Assembly (NCBI GenBank): GCA_945900705.1
Contig: CAMDKJ010000029.1
Coordinates: 1-13,474 of the forward strand
Reading direction: 5' to 3'
DNA: 13,474 nucleotides
Source of the DNA: Bifidobacterium breve
GTDB taxonomy: Bacteria; Actinomycetota; Actinomycetes; S36-B12
Part shown: one piece after another, positions 1 to 7,242 of the stretch
How positions within the stretch are numbered: position 1 is the first letter of the stretch
Layout: each line of letters starts with the position of its first letter
The notes under the pieces: generated by a model
Told to the model about the DNA's origin: nothing
The model's input: the letters and a program-made list of their open reading frames with translations, nothing else
The model's database searches: none
Translations under genes and position numbers: made by a program

Positions 1-1
1 T

Positions 2-1882
2 GTCGATCTTGAAAACGGTGGGCGGGTAGTTCTTGAGCAAATGGATTGGTATGTCGAACCCGTAACTCTCGGAGACCGCTTCGTCGGGGAGGCAAGTTTT
101 GCCGTTCCACCTGACCTACCCATTGGGTGGCATAGTGCAACAGCCAGCACTGTAGATGAGGTTGCGACGATGCCGCTGGTTATGACCCCCGAGCGACTTG
201 ATGCGGCCGCCATCACGGGTGAGCGTCAATGGGGTTTCATGACCCAGCTATACGCAACGCGATCAAAAAGTTCGTGGGGGCTTGGTGATCTGGCTGACTG
301 CGAAGCACTCGCCGTATGGAGCGGCAAAGAGCTGGGTGCTGGATTCTTATTGGTCAACCCATTGCACGCCGCCTCACCAAGGGCGCCGATGACGCCATCG
401 CCCTACCTACCCGTAACCCGGCGGTTTACTAATCCAATTTATTTACGTGTCGAAAACATTGACGAATTTGCGGAGCTAGCGCCACCGGTGCGCGAACGGC
501 TAGTGCAACTGGCGCAGACAATGCAAAGGCGAAACGGTACCGACGAATTCCTTGACCGTGATGCTGTCTGGGCTGCTAAACGGGTGGCACTCGAAGCTAT
601 TTTTTCACTCGGGTTATCGAGTGAGCGGCTCGCCGATTTCTCCGGCTACCGCGTCCTTGAGGGCCAGGGCTTACGGGATTTCGCCACCTGGTGCGCAATA
701 AGTGACACCTTGGGTAGCGAGGCTGATAACTGGCCAAGTGGGTTCGAGCGCCCCGGCACCGAAGAGGTCGCAGAGTTTTGCGCGGCCCATGCCGAACTCA
801 TTGACTTTCACTGTTGGCTGCAATGGCAGATGGATCAGCAACTTGCTCGAACTCAACTAGCCGCTAAGTCAGCGGGGATGGCAATCGGTTTGCTGCAAGA
901 TCTTGCGGTCGGGGTGCATCCTGAAGGCGCGGATGCTTGGTCAATGCAGGAGGTGTTAGCACGCGGGGTAAGTGTTGGTGCACCACCGGATATGTATAAC
1001 CAGGTTGGTCAAGACTGGTCGCAACCACCGTGGCACCCGGCGGCACTGGCCGAGGCCGCTTTCGTGCCTTATCGAGATATGTTGCGAACGGTGCTGCGGC
1101 ATGCAGGTGGCCTGCGGATCGATCATGTGCTCGGACTCTTCCGGCTTTGGTTCGTGCCGGCAGAGATGCCGCCGAATGCTGGTACTTTCGTGAAACTCGA
1201 TCACGATGCGATGTTGGGGATTTTGTGCCTAGAAGCCCAACGAGCCGGTGCGCTGGTGGTCGGCGAGGATCTTGGCACCGTTGAAGGTTGGGTGCAGGAG
1301 GTGCTCGTTGATCGTGGAATTGTGGGCACCAGCATTTTGTGGTTCGAGGCTGATGCGACTGGAAACGCGAAGCCCTCGAGCGAGTGGCGTCACGAGGTGC
1401 TAGCAAGTGTCTCGGTTCATGACCTGCCCCCGACCGCTGGTTTTTTGCGGGACGAGCATGTGCGCATTCGCGCCGATCTTGGGTTGCTAACCCGCCCGGT
1501 CGAGGATGAACGGGCCGCCTCCGCGCGTGAGCGCGAGTCATGGGCGAAGTTGCTTATTGACGATGGATTCATGCCACCTGACGTCGACCTAACTTCATAT
1601 GCCGGGATGGAGGAATTCGTAATCGCCCTACATCGAGCCGTCGCTGCCAGCCCGGCCCGACTTATTGGGGTGGCGCTGCCCGACGTCTTTGGTGATCGCC
1701 GGGCCCAAAATCAGCCGGGTACCGACCAGGAATACCCGAATTGGCGGGTGCCAATGACCGATAGCGCTGGTGCGGTGGTGGTACTCGAAGATTTGTTCGC
1801 AAAGCCCGAGTTGATGGTGAGACTGGTTGGTGCCGTCCGGGGGGAGCAGCGAAATAGCGAGCGTCTAGGCTTAATGCTGTGA
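2..1882 (+). CDS. malQ: 4-alpha-glucanotransferase (amylomaltase, GH77), 5'-truncated by window edge
   Basis: Transfers alpha-1,4-glucan segments between maltodextrins in cytosolic maltodextrin/glycogen metabolism. The frame is open from the first base of the window and the residues before the first ATG (position 41) read as family sequence, so that ATG is internal. Actinobacterial MalQ proteins are roughly 700 residues, so I estimate about 80-100 N-terminal residues lie upstream. Numbering from the ATG at 41, GH77 landmarks are SWGLGDL near residue 78, NPLHAASP near 105, the nucleophile region RIDH with Asp361, the acid/base region GEDLG with Glu409, the VHDLPP motif with Asp461, and NQPGTDQEYPNWR near the C terminus. 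All three catalytic acids are present, so the enzyme looks active. The TGA stop overlaps the GTG start of the next gene, suggesting translational coupling. Family assignment is firm; only the 5' end is unknown. Confidence 0.95.
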   Translation, partial: VDLENGGRVVLEQMDWYVEPVTLGDRFVGEASFAVPPDLPIGWHSATASTVDEVATMPLVMTPERLDAAAITGERQWGFMTQLYATRSKSSWGLGDLADCEALAVWSGKELGAGFLLVNPLHAASPRAPMTPSPYLPVTRRFTNPIYLRVENIDEFAELAPPVRERLVQLAQTMQRRNGTDEFLDRDAVWAAKRVALEAIFSLGLSSERLADFSGYRVLEGQGLRDFATWCAISDTLGSEADNWPSGFERPGTEEVAEFCAAHAELIDFHCWLQWQMDQQLARTQLAAKSAGMAIGLLQDLAVGVHPEGADAWSMQEVLARGVSVGAPPDMYNQVGQDWSQPPWHPAALAEAAFVPYRDMLRTVLRHAGGLRIDHVLGLFRLWFVPAEMPPNAGTFVKLDHDAMLGILCLEAQRAGALVVGEDLGTVEGWVQEVLVDRGIVGTSILWFEADATGNAKPSSEWRHEVLASVSVHDLPPTAGFLRDEHVRIRADLGLLTRPVEDERAASARERESWAKLLIDDGFMPPDVDLTSYAGMEEFVIALHRAVAASPARLIGVALPDVFGDRRAQNQPGTDQEYPNWRVPMTDSAGAVVVLEDLFAKPELMVRLVGAVRGEQRNSERLGLML

Positions 1883-2121
1883 GTCCATTACAAGCCATCT
1901 TGTTGTTCGCTGGGATCCCATTAACGCTCGCCGCATTCTTGGCGGTTGCAATTTCAGCTGGCAGCTGGATGCGCCGAACTAGTAGCGAAGAGACCGAACT
2001 GCCCGGTGGAGCACTCTTCATTTCGAGTGCGACAACGGCTCCTGACCCTTCACGGGTTCCCGATGCAATTGACATGGTTTCGAAGTCATTTGTTGGGGGT
2101 GGAGCAAGTGACCGGTGGTAA
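1879..2121 (+). CDS. small single-pass membrane protein, function unknown
   Basis: An 80-residue protein with a GTG start that shares bases with the malQ TGA stop (a GTGA overlap). The N terminus is one hydrophobic helix (about residues 4-29: LLFAGIPLTLAAFLAVAISA), followed by an Arg-Arg pair and a polar, Ser/Pro/Asp-rich tail that would be cytosolic by the positive-inside rule. There are no cysteines and no recognisable domain. Its tail overlaps the probable start of the DUF5130 gene by 14 bases, so the three genes look like one transcription unit. Small one-helix proteins beside DUF5130 and pepN occur in actinobacteria, which supports it being real, but I know of no assigned function. Reality of the gene is likely; its role is unknown. 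Confidence 0.7.
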   Translation: MSPLQAILLFAGIPLTLAAFLAVAISAGSWMRRTSSEETELPGGALFISSATTAPDPSRVPDAIDMVSKSFVGGGASDRW

Positions 2122-2497
2122 TGCCATCAGCCTTCGTGAACGCGAGAAGGTGCAGCGCGCCCTTAATATGGCTCGTGAGATCTCCGGTCTGTGTTTTAGC
2201 GCCTATGTGGGCGACCTACCAAATGAGCGCGAGTCAGCCATCGCCGCACATGCGAGGTTGACCGATCCTGAAAGTGCGGTGCTGGTCGCGGTTGATCCCA
2301 GCCGGCGGGTTATTGAAATAGTCACCGGCACCACCGCGGCAAAGCTGCTTGATGATCGATCCTGTGAACTCGGGGCGTTCACTATGCGCTCCTCATTCCA
2401 GGCTGACGACCTTGCTGGCGGTATCCGAGACGGCTTGGTGTTGCTCGCCGAGCACGCCCGGGCGCCTAAGGTGCTGCACCTAAACGACCCGGCTTAA
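2108..2497 (+). CDS. DUF5130 domain protein
   Basis: About 129 residues, matching the actinobacterial DUF5130 family, which in mycobacteria lies beside pepN (Rv2468c). Visible family features are an early ISLREREKVQRAL helix, the core FSAYVGDL, a central VLVAVDPSRRVIEIVTG strand pair, and the C-terminal DDLAGGIRDGLVLLAEHAR helix. The frame stays open upstream to an ATG at 1946, but the first 50 or so codons there are the out-of-frame shadow of the preceding small gene and have no family resemblance. I chose the GTG at 2108, preceded by a purine-rich GGGGGTGGAG stretch; ATG 2063 is an alternative. Its biochemical function is not known. The fold has been compared to TPM-like stress proteins, but I cannot show that here. 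It ends 44 bases from the convergent pepN stop. Confidence 0.85.
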   Translation: MTGGNAISLREREKVQRALNMAREISGLCFSAYVGDLPNERESAIAAHARLTDPESAVLVAVDPSRRVIEIVTGTTAAKLLDDRSCELGAFTMRSSFQADDLAGGIRDGLVLLAEHARAPKVLHLNDPA

Positions 2498-2541
2498 CCC
2501 GCCCGCCTAGCGGCATTCTCGTTTTGGTTTACACTTTCTGA

Positions 2542-5097
2542 TTAGTTGCTGGTGTCGGCAGCCCGGGCCCGCAGTGCCCGTTCAATACCATCGCGGCCTT
2601 CACCGACCAAGCGTCGTAGCGCCGAGTTGAGCTCCCCGGTAAGGAATGCATCGGTCTGCGCCAAAGTTTCTTCATCAACAAGGAACGCCGGGTACAGGCC
2701 CATGGTGATGCTCTGCGCGGTTTCCATGGTGCGTTTGGCCCAAACCTGTGGCAAAGCGGCGAAGTACTTGCTGCGGTAATCAACAAGTAGCTCAACTTGA
2801 TCAGGCTGCACGAACCCGCCAATAGTGGCCTCGAGAATGGCATTGGGTAGTTCGGTGCGCTCGATTATGTCGGCCCACGCAAGTTCCTTTGCCACCATTG
2901 TCGGGCGAGCGGCGAAAGCCACCGCGGCTTGGCGGCGTCCGGTTGCCGTGTCATCACTTCTTAGCTCGGCTTCGATCGCCTCCTCGGCAAGTCGGCCGGT
3001 GACCACCAAACGCTGGAGCAGTGACCAGCGCAGGTCGGTGTCGATTTTCAGCCCGCTCCAGGTGATGCTGCCGTCAAGGAGTCCGGCGATGATATCGAGA
3101 TGGGCCGAAGTGGTTGCGCACGAGTTAAAGACCCGAGCGAAGGCGAGTTGGTGGTCACTGCCCGGCTCAGAATCCTGCGCAAAGCCGAGCACGCCATTAG
3201 CGAGTTGTTCGCGATAACCGGATCGATTTGCTGGAGCGGCGAATTGGTCAATAGCTGACTTGAGTTGACGCAGCACTCCTTGCGCGACGCCGATATCAGA
3301 CTCCTGACCGATACCGCTCAGCACCAGCGCCAGGAAGTCTCCGGTGGAGACTTCAGCGTCGCGGGTCATATCCCAGGCAGCGCCCCAGATGATGGCTCGG
3401 GCTAGTGAAGAATCGACCACGCCAAGGTGCTCAACCGCGGTGCGCCACGACTTTTCGTCTAGGCGCACCTTCGCGAATGTTAGGTCGTCGTCATTGAGTA
3501 GCAGCAAGGCTGGCTGCTTAACCCCTACTAGGGCAGGCACCTTTGTGCTGGCGCCGACGACATCGAGTTCGAAGCGCTCGCGCCTAGTGAGCTGGCCAGC
3601 AACGAGGTCATAGAGTCCAACGGCCATGCGATGTGAGCGTAAAGTTGGCGGCAGCCCGGCGGGTGCACTAGGTGGCTCTTGAGTGATGGTGAAATCGGAG
3701 TAAGTGCCATCGGCGGCAAGTTCAAACTGCGCCCGAATTAAGTTGACCCCACTGGTGCGGAGCCATTCATCTGTCCAGCCGGAGAGATCGCGCCCTGAGG
3801 TGGCTTCGAGCTCACTTAGGAGATCAGATAACTGCGTATTACCCCAAGCATGCTTGACGAAGTAGTTGTGAACTCCGGTGAGGAACTCTGGTTCACCAAC
3901 CCAAGCCACGAGTTGGCGAAGTGCGGATGCGCCTTTGGCGTAGGTGATGCCGTCGAAGTTAACTCGGACGGAGTCGAGGTCGACCATGTCGGCGGCGATC
4001 GGGTGGGTCGACGGCAATTGGTCTTGCCGGTAGGCCCAGGCCTTGCGCTGGTTTGAAAAACTTGTCCATGCGTCGACATATCTGGTGGCGTGGACGTTGG
4101 CATAGTGCGCTGCCCATTCGGCGAATGACTCATTTAGCCATAGGTCATCCCACCAAGTCATCGTCACGAGGTCGCCGAACCACATGTGGGCCATCTCGTG
4201 CAAAATCGTGTTCGCGCGTTGCTCGTAGGCGGCGTCTGTCACGCGTGATCGAAATATCAGATCTTCTAAGAAGGTGACGCAGCCGGCGTTCTCCATTGCC
4301 CCGGCGTTGAACTCCGGGACAAATAGTTGGTCGTACTTGCCAAATGGGTAACCGATCTGGAACTGCTTCTCGAAGAATTCGAAACCGGCTTTGGTTAGGT
4401 CGAAGATGTCTTCGGGGTCCAAGAACTGCGCTAGCGAGTTGCGGCAGAAGATCCCGAGCGGGTAGGTGCCAAAAGTTCCGCTATATGAATCCCGTACCTC
4501 GTGGTAAGGCCCGGCCACTAACGCGGTGATGTAAGTCGACAGGCGCGGTGTGGCCTCGAAGGTCCAGCGCGAAGTGGTTGGCGTGATCATCTCCGGATCA
4601 GGGCTGGGGGAGTTGCTGACCACCTTCCAGTGCGAAGGGGCGGTAACAGTGAGTGCGAAGGTCGCTTTCAGATCAGGTTGCTCGAAGCAGGCGAACATCC
4701 TGCGGGCATCAGCCGACTCGAATTGCGTGTAGAGGTAGGTCTCGCTATCGACCGGATCCACGAATCGATGGAGGCCCTCACCGGTGTTCATGTACGCGCA
4801 GTCGGCGGTGATCACCACCTCGTTTTCCGCCAACAAATTCGGTAAATCGATTCGGTGACCGTCAAATACCTGGCTGACGTCCAGGTTGGCTCCGTTAAGC
4901 ACTACGGAGTGGACCTGTGGCGCGATGAGGTCGATCCAGGTGTCGGCACCGGGGGTGCGGCACCCGAAAGTCGCTCTTGTCACCGAAGTGAACAAAGTGT
5001 CACCGGTTAGGTCGACCGTGACGTCATAGGAGCGGGATTCAATCAGGCGTGCGCGCTCCTGCGCCTGCGCCCTGGTGATGTTCTCGGTACCGGTCAT
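2542..5097 (-). CDS. pepN: aminopeptidase N, M1 family zinc metallopeptidase
   Basis: An 851-residue cytosolic metallo-aminopeptidase that removes N-terminal residues during peptide turnover. The substrate-binding GAMEN motif is at residues 266-270. The zinc site is HEMAH (His300, Glu301, His304) followed after 18 residues by Glu323 in LNESFAEW, the full HEXXH-X18-E signature. The N-terminal beta saddle domain spans about 1-200, the catalytic thermolysin-like domain about 200-430, and a long ERAP1_C-like helical domain the rest. There is no signal peptide. Length is normal for actinobacterial PepN. The ATG at 5097 is preceded on its strand by GGAAGGATCAGGG, a reasonable ribosome site. It is divergent from the DsbA-fold gene with only 29 bases between start codons, as Rv2467 is from Rv2466c in Mycobacterium tuberculosis. 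It looks complete and functional. Confidence 0.97.
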   Translation of the reverse strand: MTGTENITRAQAQERARLIESRSYDVTVDLTGDTLFTSVTRATFGCRTPGADTWIDLIAPQVHSVVLNGANLDVSQVFDGHRIDLPNLLAENEVVITADCAYMNTGEGLHRFVDPVDSETYLYTQFESADARRMFACFEQPDLKATFALTVTAPSHWKVVSNSPSPDPEMITPTTSRWTFEATPRLSTYITALVAGPYHEVRDSYSGTFGTYPLGIFCRNSLAQFLDPEDIFDLTKAGFEFFEKQFQIGYPFGKYDQLFVPEFNAGAMENAGCVTFLEDLIFRSRVTDAAYEQRANTILHEMAHMWFGDLVTMTWWDDLWLNESFAEWAAHYANVHATRYVDAWTSFSNQRKAWAYRQDQLPSTHPIAADMVDLDSVRVNFDGITYAKGASALRQLVAWVGEPEFLTGVHNYFVKHAWGNTQLSDLLSELEATSGRDLSGWTDEWLRTSGVNLIRAQFELAADGTYSDFTITQEPPSAPAGLPPTLRSHRMAVGLYDLVAGQLTRRERFELDVVGASTKVPALVGVKQPALLLLNDDDLTFAKVRLDEKSWRTAVEHLGVVDSSLARAIIWGAAWDMTRDAEVSTGDFLALVLSGIGQESDIGVAQGVLRQLKSAIDQFAAPANRSGYREQLANGVLGFAQDSEPGSDHQLAFARVFNSCATTSAHLDIIAGLLDGSITWSGLKIDTDLRWSLLQRLVVTGRLAEEAIEAELRSDDTATGRRQAAVAFAARPTMVAKELAWADIIERTELPNAILEATIGGFVQPDQVELLVDYRSKYFAALPQVWAKRTMETAQSITMGLYPAFLVDEETLAQTDAFLTGELNSALRRLVGEGRDGIERALRARAADTSN

Positions 5098-5113
5098 ACC
5101 CTGATCCTTCCAC

Positions 5114-5119
5114 TAAGGT
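5114..5119 (+). promoter_or_regulatory. candidate -10 element of a leaderless promoter for the DsbA-fold gene
   Basis: TAAGGT fits the actinobacterial TANNNT -10 pattern and ends 7 bases before the ATG at 5127, so transcription would begin at or next to the start codon. No convincing -35 hexamer is seen 17 bases upstream. Only 29 bases separate the divergent pepN and DsbA-type starts, so the pepN promoter must overlap this region or lie inside the neighbouring coding sequence. Confidence 0.35.
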
Positions 5120-5126
5120 CTCACCC

Positions 5127-5744
5127 ATGATTACAACGGCTGACTTCTGGTTCGATCCCGTATGCCCTTGGGCGTGGATGACTTCAAGGTGGATGCTAGA
5201 GGTAGAGCTGGTACGCGAGGTCCAGGTGCACTGGAATGTCATGTCCCTGGCGGTTTTAAATGAGGGCCGGGAGCTCCCGCCGGAGTATGTGGATTTGATG
5301 GCCGCCGCATGGGCTCCGGTCCGTGTCATCATCGCCGCCCAGTTGGAGCACGGCGACTCGGTGGTTTTGCCGCTCTACACCGCCTTGGGCACCCGTATTC
5401 ACCTTCAGCAGCGCAAGGATTACGAAATGGTCATCGCCGAGTCACTCGCTGAAGTAGGTCTGCCAGCGGAGCTTGCGGGCGTGGGGAAGACGACGAAGGT
5501 TGATGAGCAATTACGGGCCAGCCACATTCGCGGGGTCACCCTCGTTGGTGAAGAAGTAGGCACCCCGGTTATTAGCGTTCTGGGCCCCGATGGTGGCCGG
5601 GTGGCCTTCTTTGGGCCGGTTGTCACCCCAGCGCCGAAAGGCGAGGCGGCCGGCCGGCTTTGGGACGGCACGGTCTTGGTCGCTGCAACTCCGGGCTTTT
5701 ATGAAATCAAACGCACCCGCACTTCAGGACCGATCTTCGACTAA
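5127..5744 (+). CDS. DsbA-fold thiol oxidoreductase of the mycothiol-dependent Rv2466c type, with a CPWA active site
   Basis: A 205-residue cytosolic protein without signal peptide. It matches the actinobacterial DsbA-like family whose M. tuberculosis member Rv2466c is a mycothiol-dependent reductase. Matching stretches are the start DFWFDPVCPWAWMTSRW, then HWNVMSLAVLNEGRELP, AWAPVRVIIAA and the C-terminal YEIKRTRT. The thioredoxin-fold cis-proline is Pro147 in VGTPVIS. The active site is Cys13-Pro-Trp-Ala16: the nucleophilic cysteine is kept but the second cysteine of CXXC (Rv2466c has CPWC, from memory) is alanine, so it should work by a monothiol mechanism, plausibly resolved by mycothiol. 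Its stop overlaps the next gene's start (TAATG), which suggests co-translation with nei. Position beside divergent pepN is the conserved mycobacterial arrangement. Confidence 0.9.
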   Translation: MITTADFWFDPVCPWAWMTSRWMLEVELVREVQVHWNVMSLAVLNEGRELPPEYVDLMAAAWAPVRVIIAAQLEHGDSVVLPLYTALGTRIHLQQRKDYEMVIAESLAEVGLPAELAGVGKTTKVDEQLRASHIRGVTLVGEEVGTPVISVLGPDGGRVAFFGPVVTPAPKGEAAGRLWDGTVLVAATPGFYEIKRTRTSGPIFD

Positions 5745-6553
5745 TGCCAGAGGGCCACGTTGTTCATCGGCAAGCCCGGGCGTTGACTCGAGCATTCAAG
5801 AATGAGCGGGTTCGCGTTTCTAGCCCGCAGGGTCGGTTCGCGGCCGGTGCGAAGGTCTTGGACGGCAAAACTTTCGCTAAAGCGGAAGCCCGCGGCAAGC
5901 ACCTATTCATTGGGTTCGACAACAGGCGCTGGATACACATACACCTCGGCCTCTACGGTAAGTGGCAATTGGGTAAGGGCATTGAACCTGATGACAACGG
6001 GCTGATTCGCCTTCGCATCACGTCGGCAACTAACTTCGCGCAATTGCGTGGCCCCTCGGTGTGCGAGGTGATCACTGATGACGAGATGGCCACCGCTATC
6101 ACCCGCATTGGGCCTGATCCGATCCATAAAAAGGCAGACCCTGCTCGAGCCTGGGATCGAGTGCACCGAAGCGCCGCGCCAATCGGGGCACTCCTCATGG
6201 ACCAAAAGATCTTCGCCGGGGTCGGCAATATCTACCGGGCCGAAGTGCTCTTTCGGCACCAAATATCGCCATTTACTTCCGGCCGGGTGATATCCAACGA
6301 GCAGTTCGACGCCATCTGGAGTGACCTGGTGTTCTTGATGACACTCGGGGTGAAAAATGGGCGTATCGACACGGTGCGTGCGGTTCATTTGCCGGAAGCG
6401 ATGGGGCGCGAGCCACGAGTTGATCGCCATGGTGGCGAGGTTTATGTCTATCGGCGCGAGGGCATGAAATGTTTTGTTTGTGGTGCGAAAATCAAGATGG
6501 CTGATATGCAAGGGCGCAAACTTTATTGGTGCGCTAAGTGTCAAGTGGGTTAA
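5744..6553 (+). CDS. nei: Fpg/Nei family DNA glycosylase/AP lyase (Nei1-like)
   Basis: A base-excision-repair enzyme that removes oxidised bases and cleaves the abasic site. It has the catalytic N terminus Pro2-Glu3 (after Met removal) in PEGHVVHR, the conserved lysine Lys52 in RGKHLF, a helix-two-turn-helix region around 150-175 (MDQKIFAGVGNIYRAEVLF), and a C-terminal zinc finger with Cys243, Cys246, Cys263 and Cys266 plus the finger-loop arginine in QGRKLYWC. The 269-residue length is typical. The PEGH start and PIGALLMDQ match mycobacterial Nei1 (Rv2464c) better than Fpg, which usually begins PELPE. The ATG overlaps the upstream TAA. In M. tuberculosis an rpiB gene lies between the Rv2466c and nei1 genes; it is absent here. 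The stop overlaps the convergent DUF3159 stop by four bases. Confidence 0.93.
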   Translation: MPEGHVVHRQARALTRAFKNERVRVSSPQGRFAAGAKVLDGKTFAKAEARGKHLFIGFDNRRWIHIHLGLYGKWQLGKGIEPDDNGLIRLRITSATNFAQLRGPSVCEVITDDEMATAITRIGPDPIHKKADPARAWDRVHRSAAPIGALLMDQKIFAGVGNIYRAEVLFRHQISPFTSGRVISNEQFDAIWSDLVFLMTLGVKNGRIDTVRAVHLPEAMGREPRVDRHGGEVYVYRREGMKCFVCGAKIKMADMQGRKLYWCAKCQVG

Positions 6554-7200
6554 CTAGAGTTGGGTAACTCGGATACTCGTGGGGCGCGGATACCAGGGTG
6601 GTCGGCCGGCAGCGTGCGTTTTATGACAACCCATGAAAGCAGGACCGTCGCAATGACAAGTGCGTAGAAGAGCGCCCCGGATGCGGCCAGGGCCCAAAGC
6701 CAATTGTTCTCGATCAAGGGGATAAGTACCGCCGCGCGAATCAAACACAGCAAAACCCACAGCCAGGAGGCGCGGTTGTAAGCGCGCATCAGATCAGGGT
6801 CTTGGCGCCACCGCATCTTGGTGCCGACGATCGGTCCGACGATAACGCCAAGTAACGGCCAACGAATGAATATCGAGATGGCAAAAGCCAAGGCTGAGGC
6901 GACATTCAGTAACACCCGCGGCCAGAAGAAGGCGGCGGCGCTGCCTGACTTTGCCGCGATGTAGGCGCTCAGCACTACCACCAGCAGTGCTCCCAATACC
7001 CGCGTTGGGCGCTTGCGTTCAACTAGCCGCCAGATTGCGAAGAAGAGGCCGAGCCCGACGGCCACGCTGACCGCCCATGTCATGTTGTCGCCGGTGGCGA
7101 CATAAGTGGCAATAAAGGCCAGCGGCGGCAGGATGCTTTCGATCGCGCCTCGGGGGCCGCCGATCAGGGCCTGCAGCGGATGCTGCTTCGTCTCGTTCAC
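6550..7200 (-). CDS. DUF3159 integral membrane protein
   Basis: About 216 residues from GTG 7200. Typical DUF3159 features are an N-terminal ALIGGPRGAIESILPPLAF segment, several hydrophobic helices (roughly five or six), the FFWPRVLLNVASALAF region and IFIRWPLLG, then a polar stretch RWRQDPDLMRAYNRASWLW. The family is widespread in actinobacteria and has no established function. The frame is open back to a TTG at 7227, but the GTG at 7200 (VNETKQ) is preferred because a TACTCT -10-like hexamer lies exactly 6 bases upstream, giving a leaderless start. It is convergent with nei, sharing a TTAA that supplies both stop codons. Confidence 0.88.
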   Translation of the reverse strand: MNETKQHPLQALIGGPRGAIESILPPLAFIATYVATGDNMTWAVSVAVGLGLFFAIWRLVERKRPTRVLGALLVVVLSAYIAAKSGSAAAFFWPRVLLNVASALAFAISIFIRWPLLGVIVGPIVGTKMRWRQDPDLMRAYNRASWLWVLLCLIRAAVLIPLIENNWLWALAASGALFYALVIATVLLSWVVIKRTLPADHPGIRAPRVSELPNSS

Positions 7201-7206
7201 GGGTTG

Positions 7207-7212
7207 AGAGTA
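7207..7212 (-). promoter_or_regulatory. candidate -10 element of a leaderless promoter for the DUF3159 gene
   Basis: Read on the minus strand this is TACTCT, followed by CAACCC and then the GTG start at 7200. The spacing (6 bases) is that of actinobacterial leaderless promoters. No good -35 hexamer or Shine-Dalgarno sequence is visible. Confidence 0.35.
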
Positions 7213-7242
7213 GCGGCTCGGGCCCAAAACTTTGCCGACAAT

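Noticed and set aside
864..1541. Long minus-strand open frame opposite malQ
   Set aside because: It is antisense to a firmly identified GH77 enzyme, rich in Arg/Pro/His as expected of a shadow frame, and has no domain or ribosome site.
1946..2107. N-terminal extension of the DUF5130 frame
   Set aside because: The extra codons are the out-of-frame reading of the small membrane protein gene and do not resemble DUF5130 N termini.
2498..2541. Terminator hairpin between convergent DUF5130 and pepN
   Set aside because: Only a three-pair GCC/GGC stem around TAGC followed at some distance by TTTT is visible, which is too weak to call.
5903..6544. Long minus-strand open frame opposite nei
   Set aside because: It lies wholly opposite a glycosylase with all catalytic residues and shows no protein-family resemblance.
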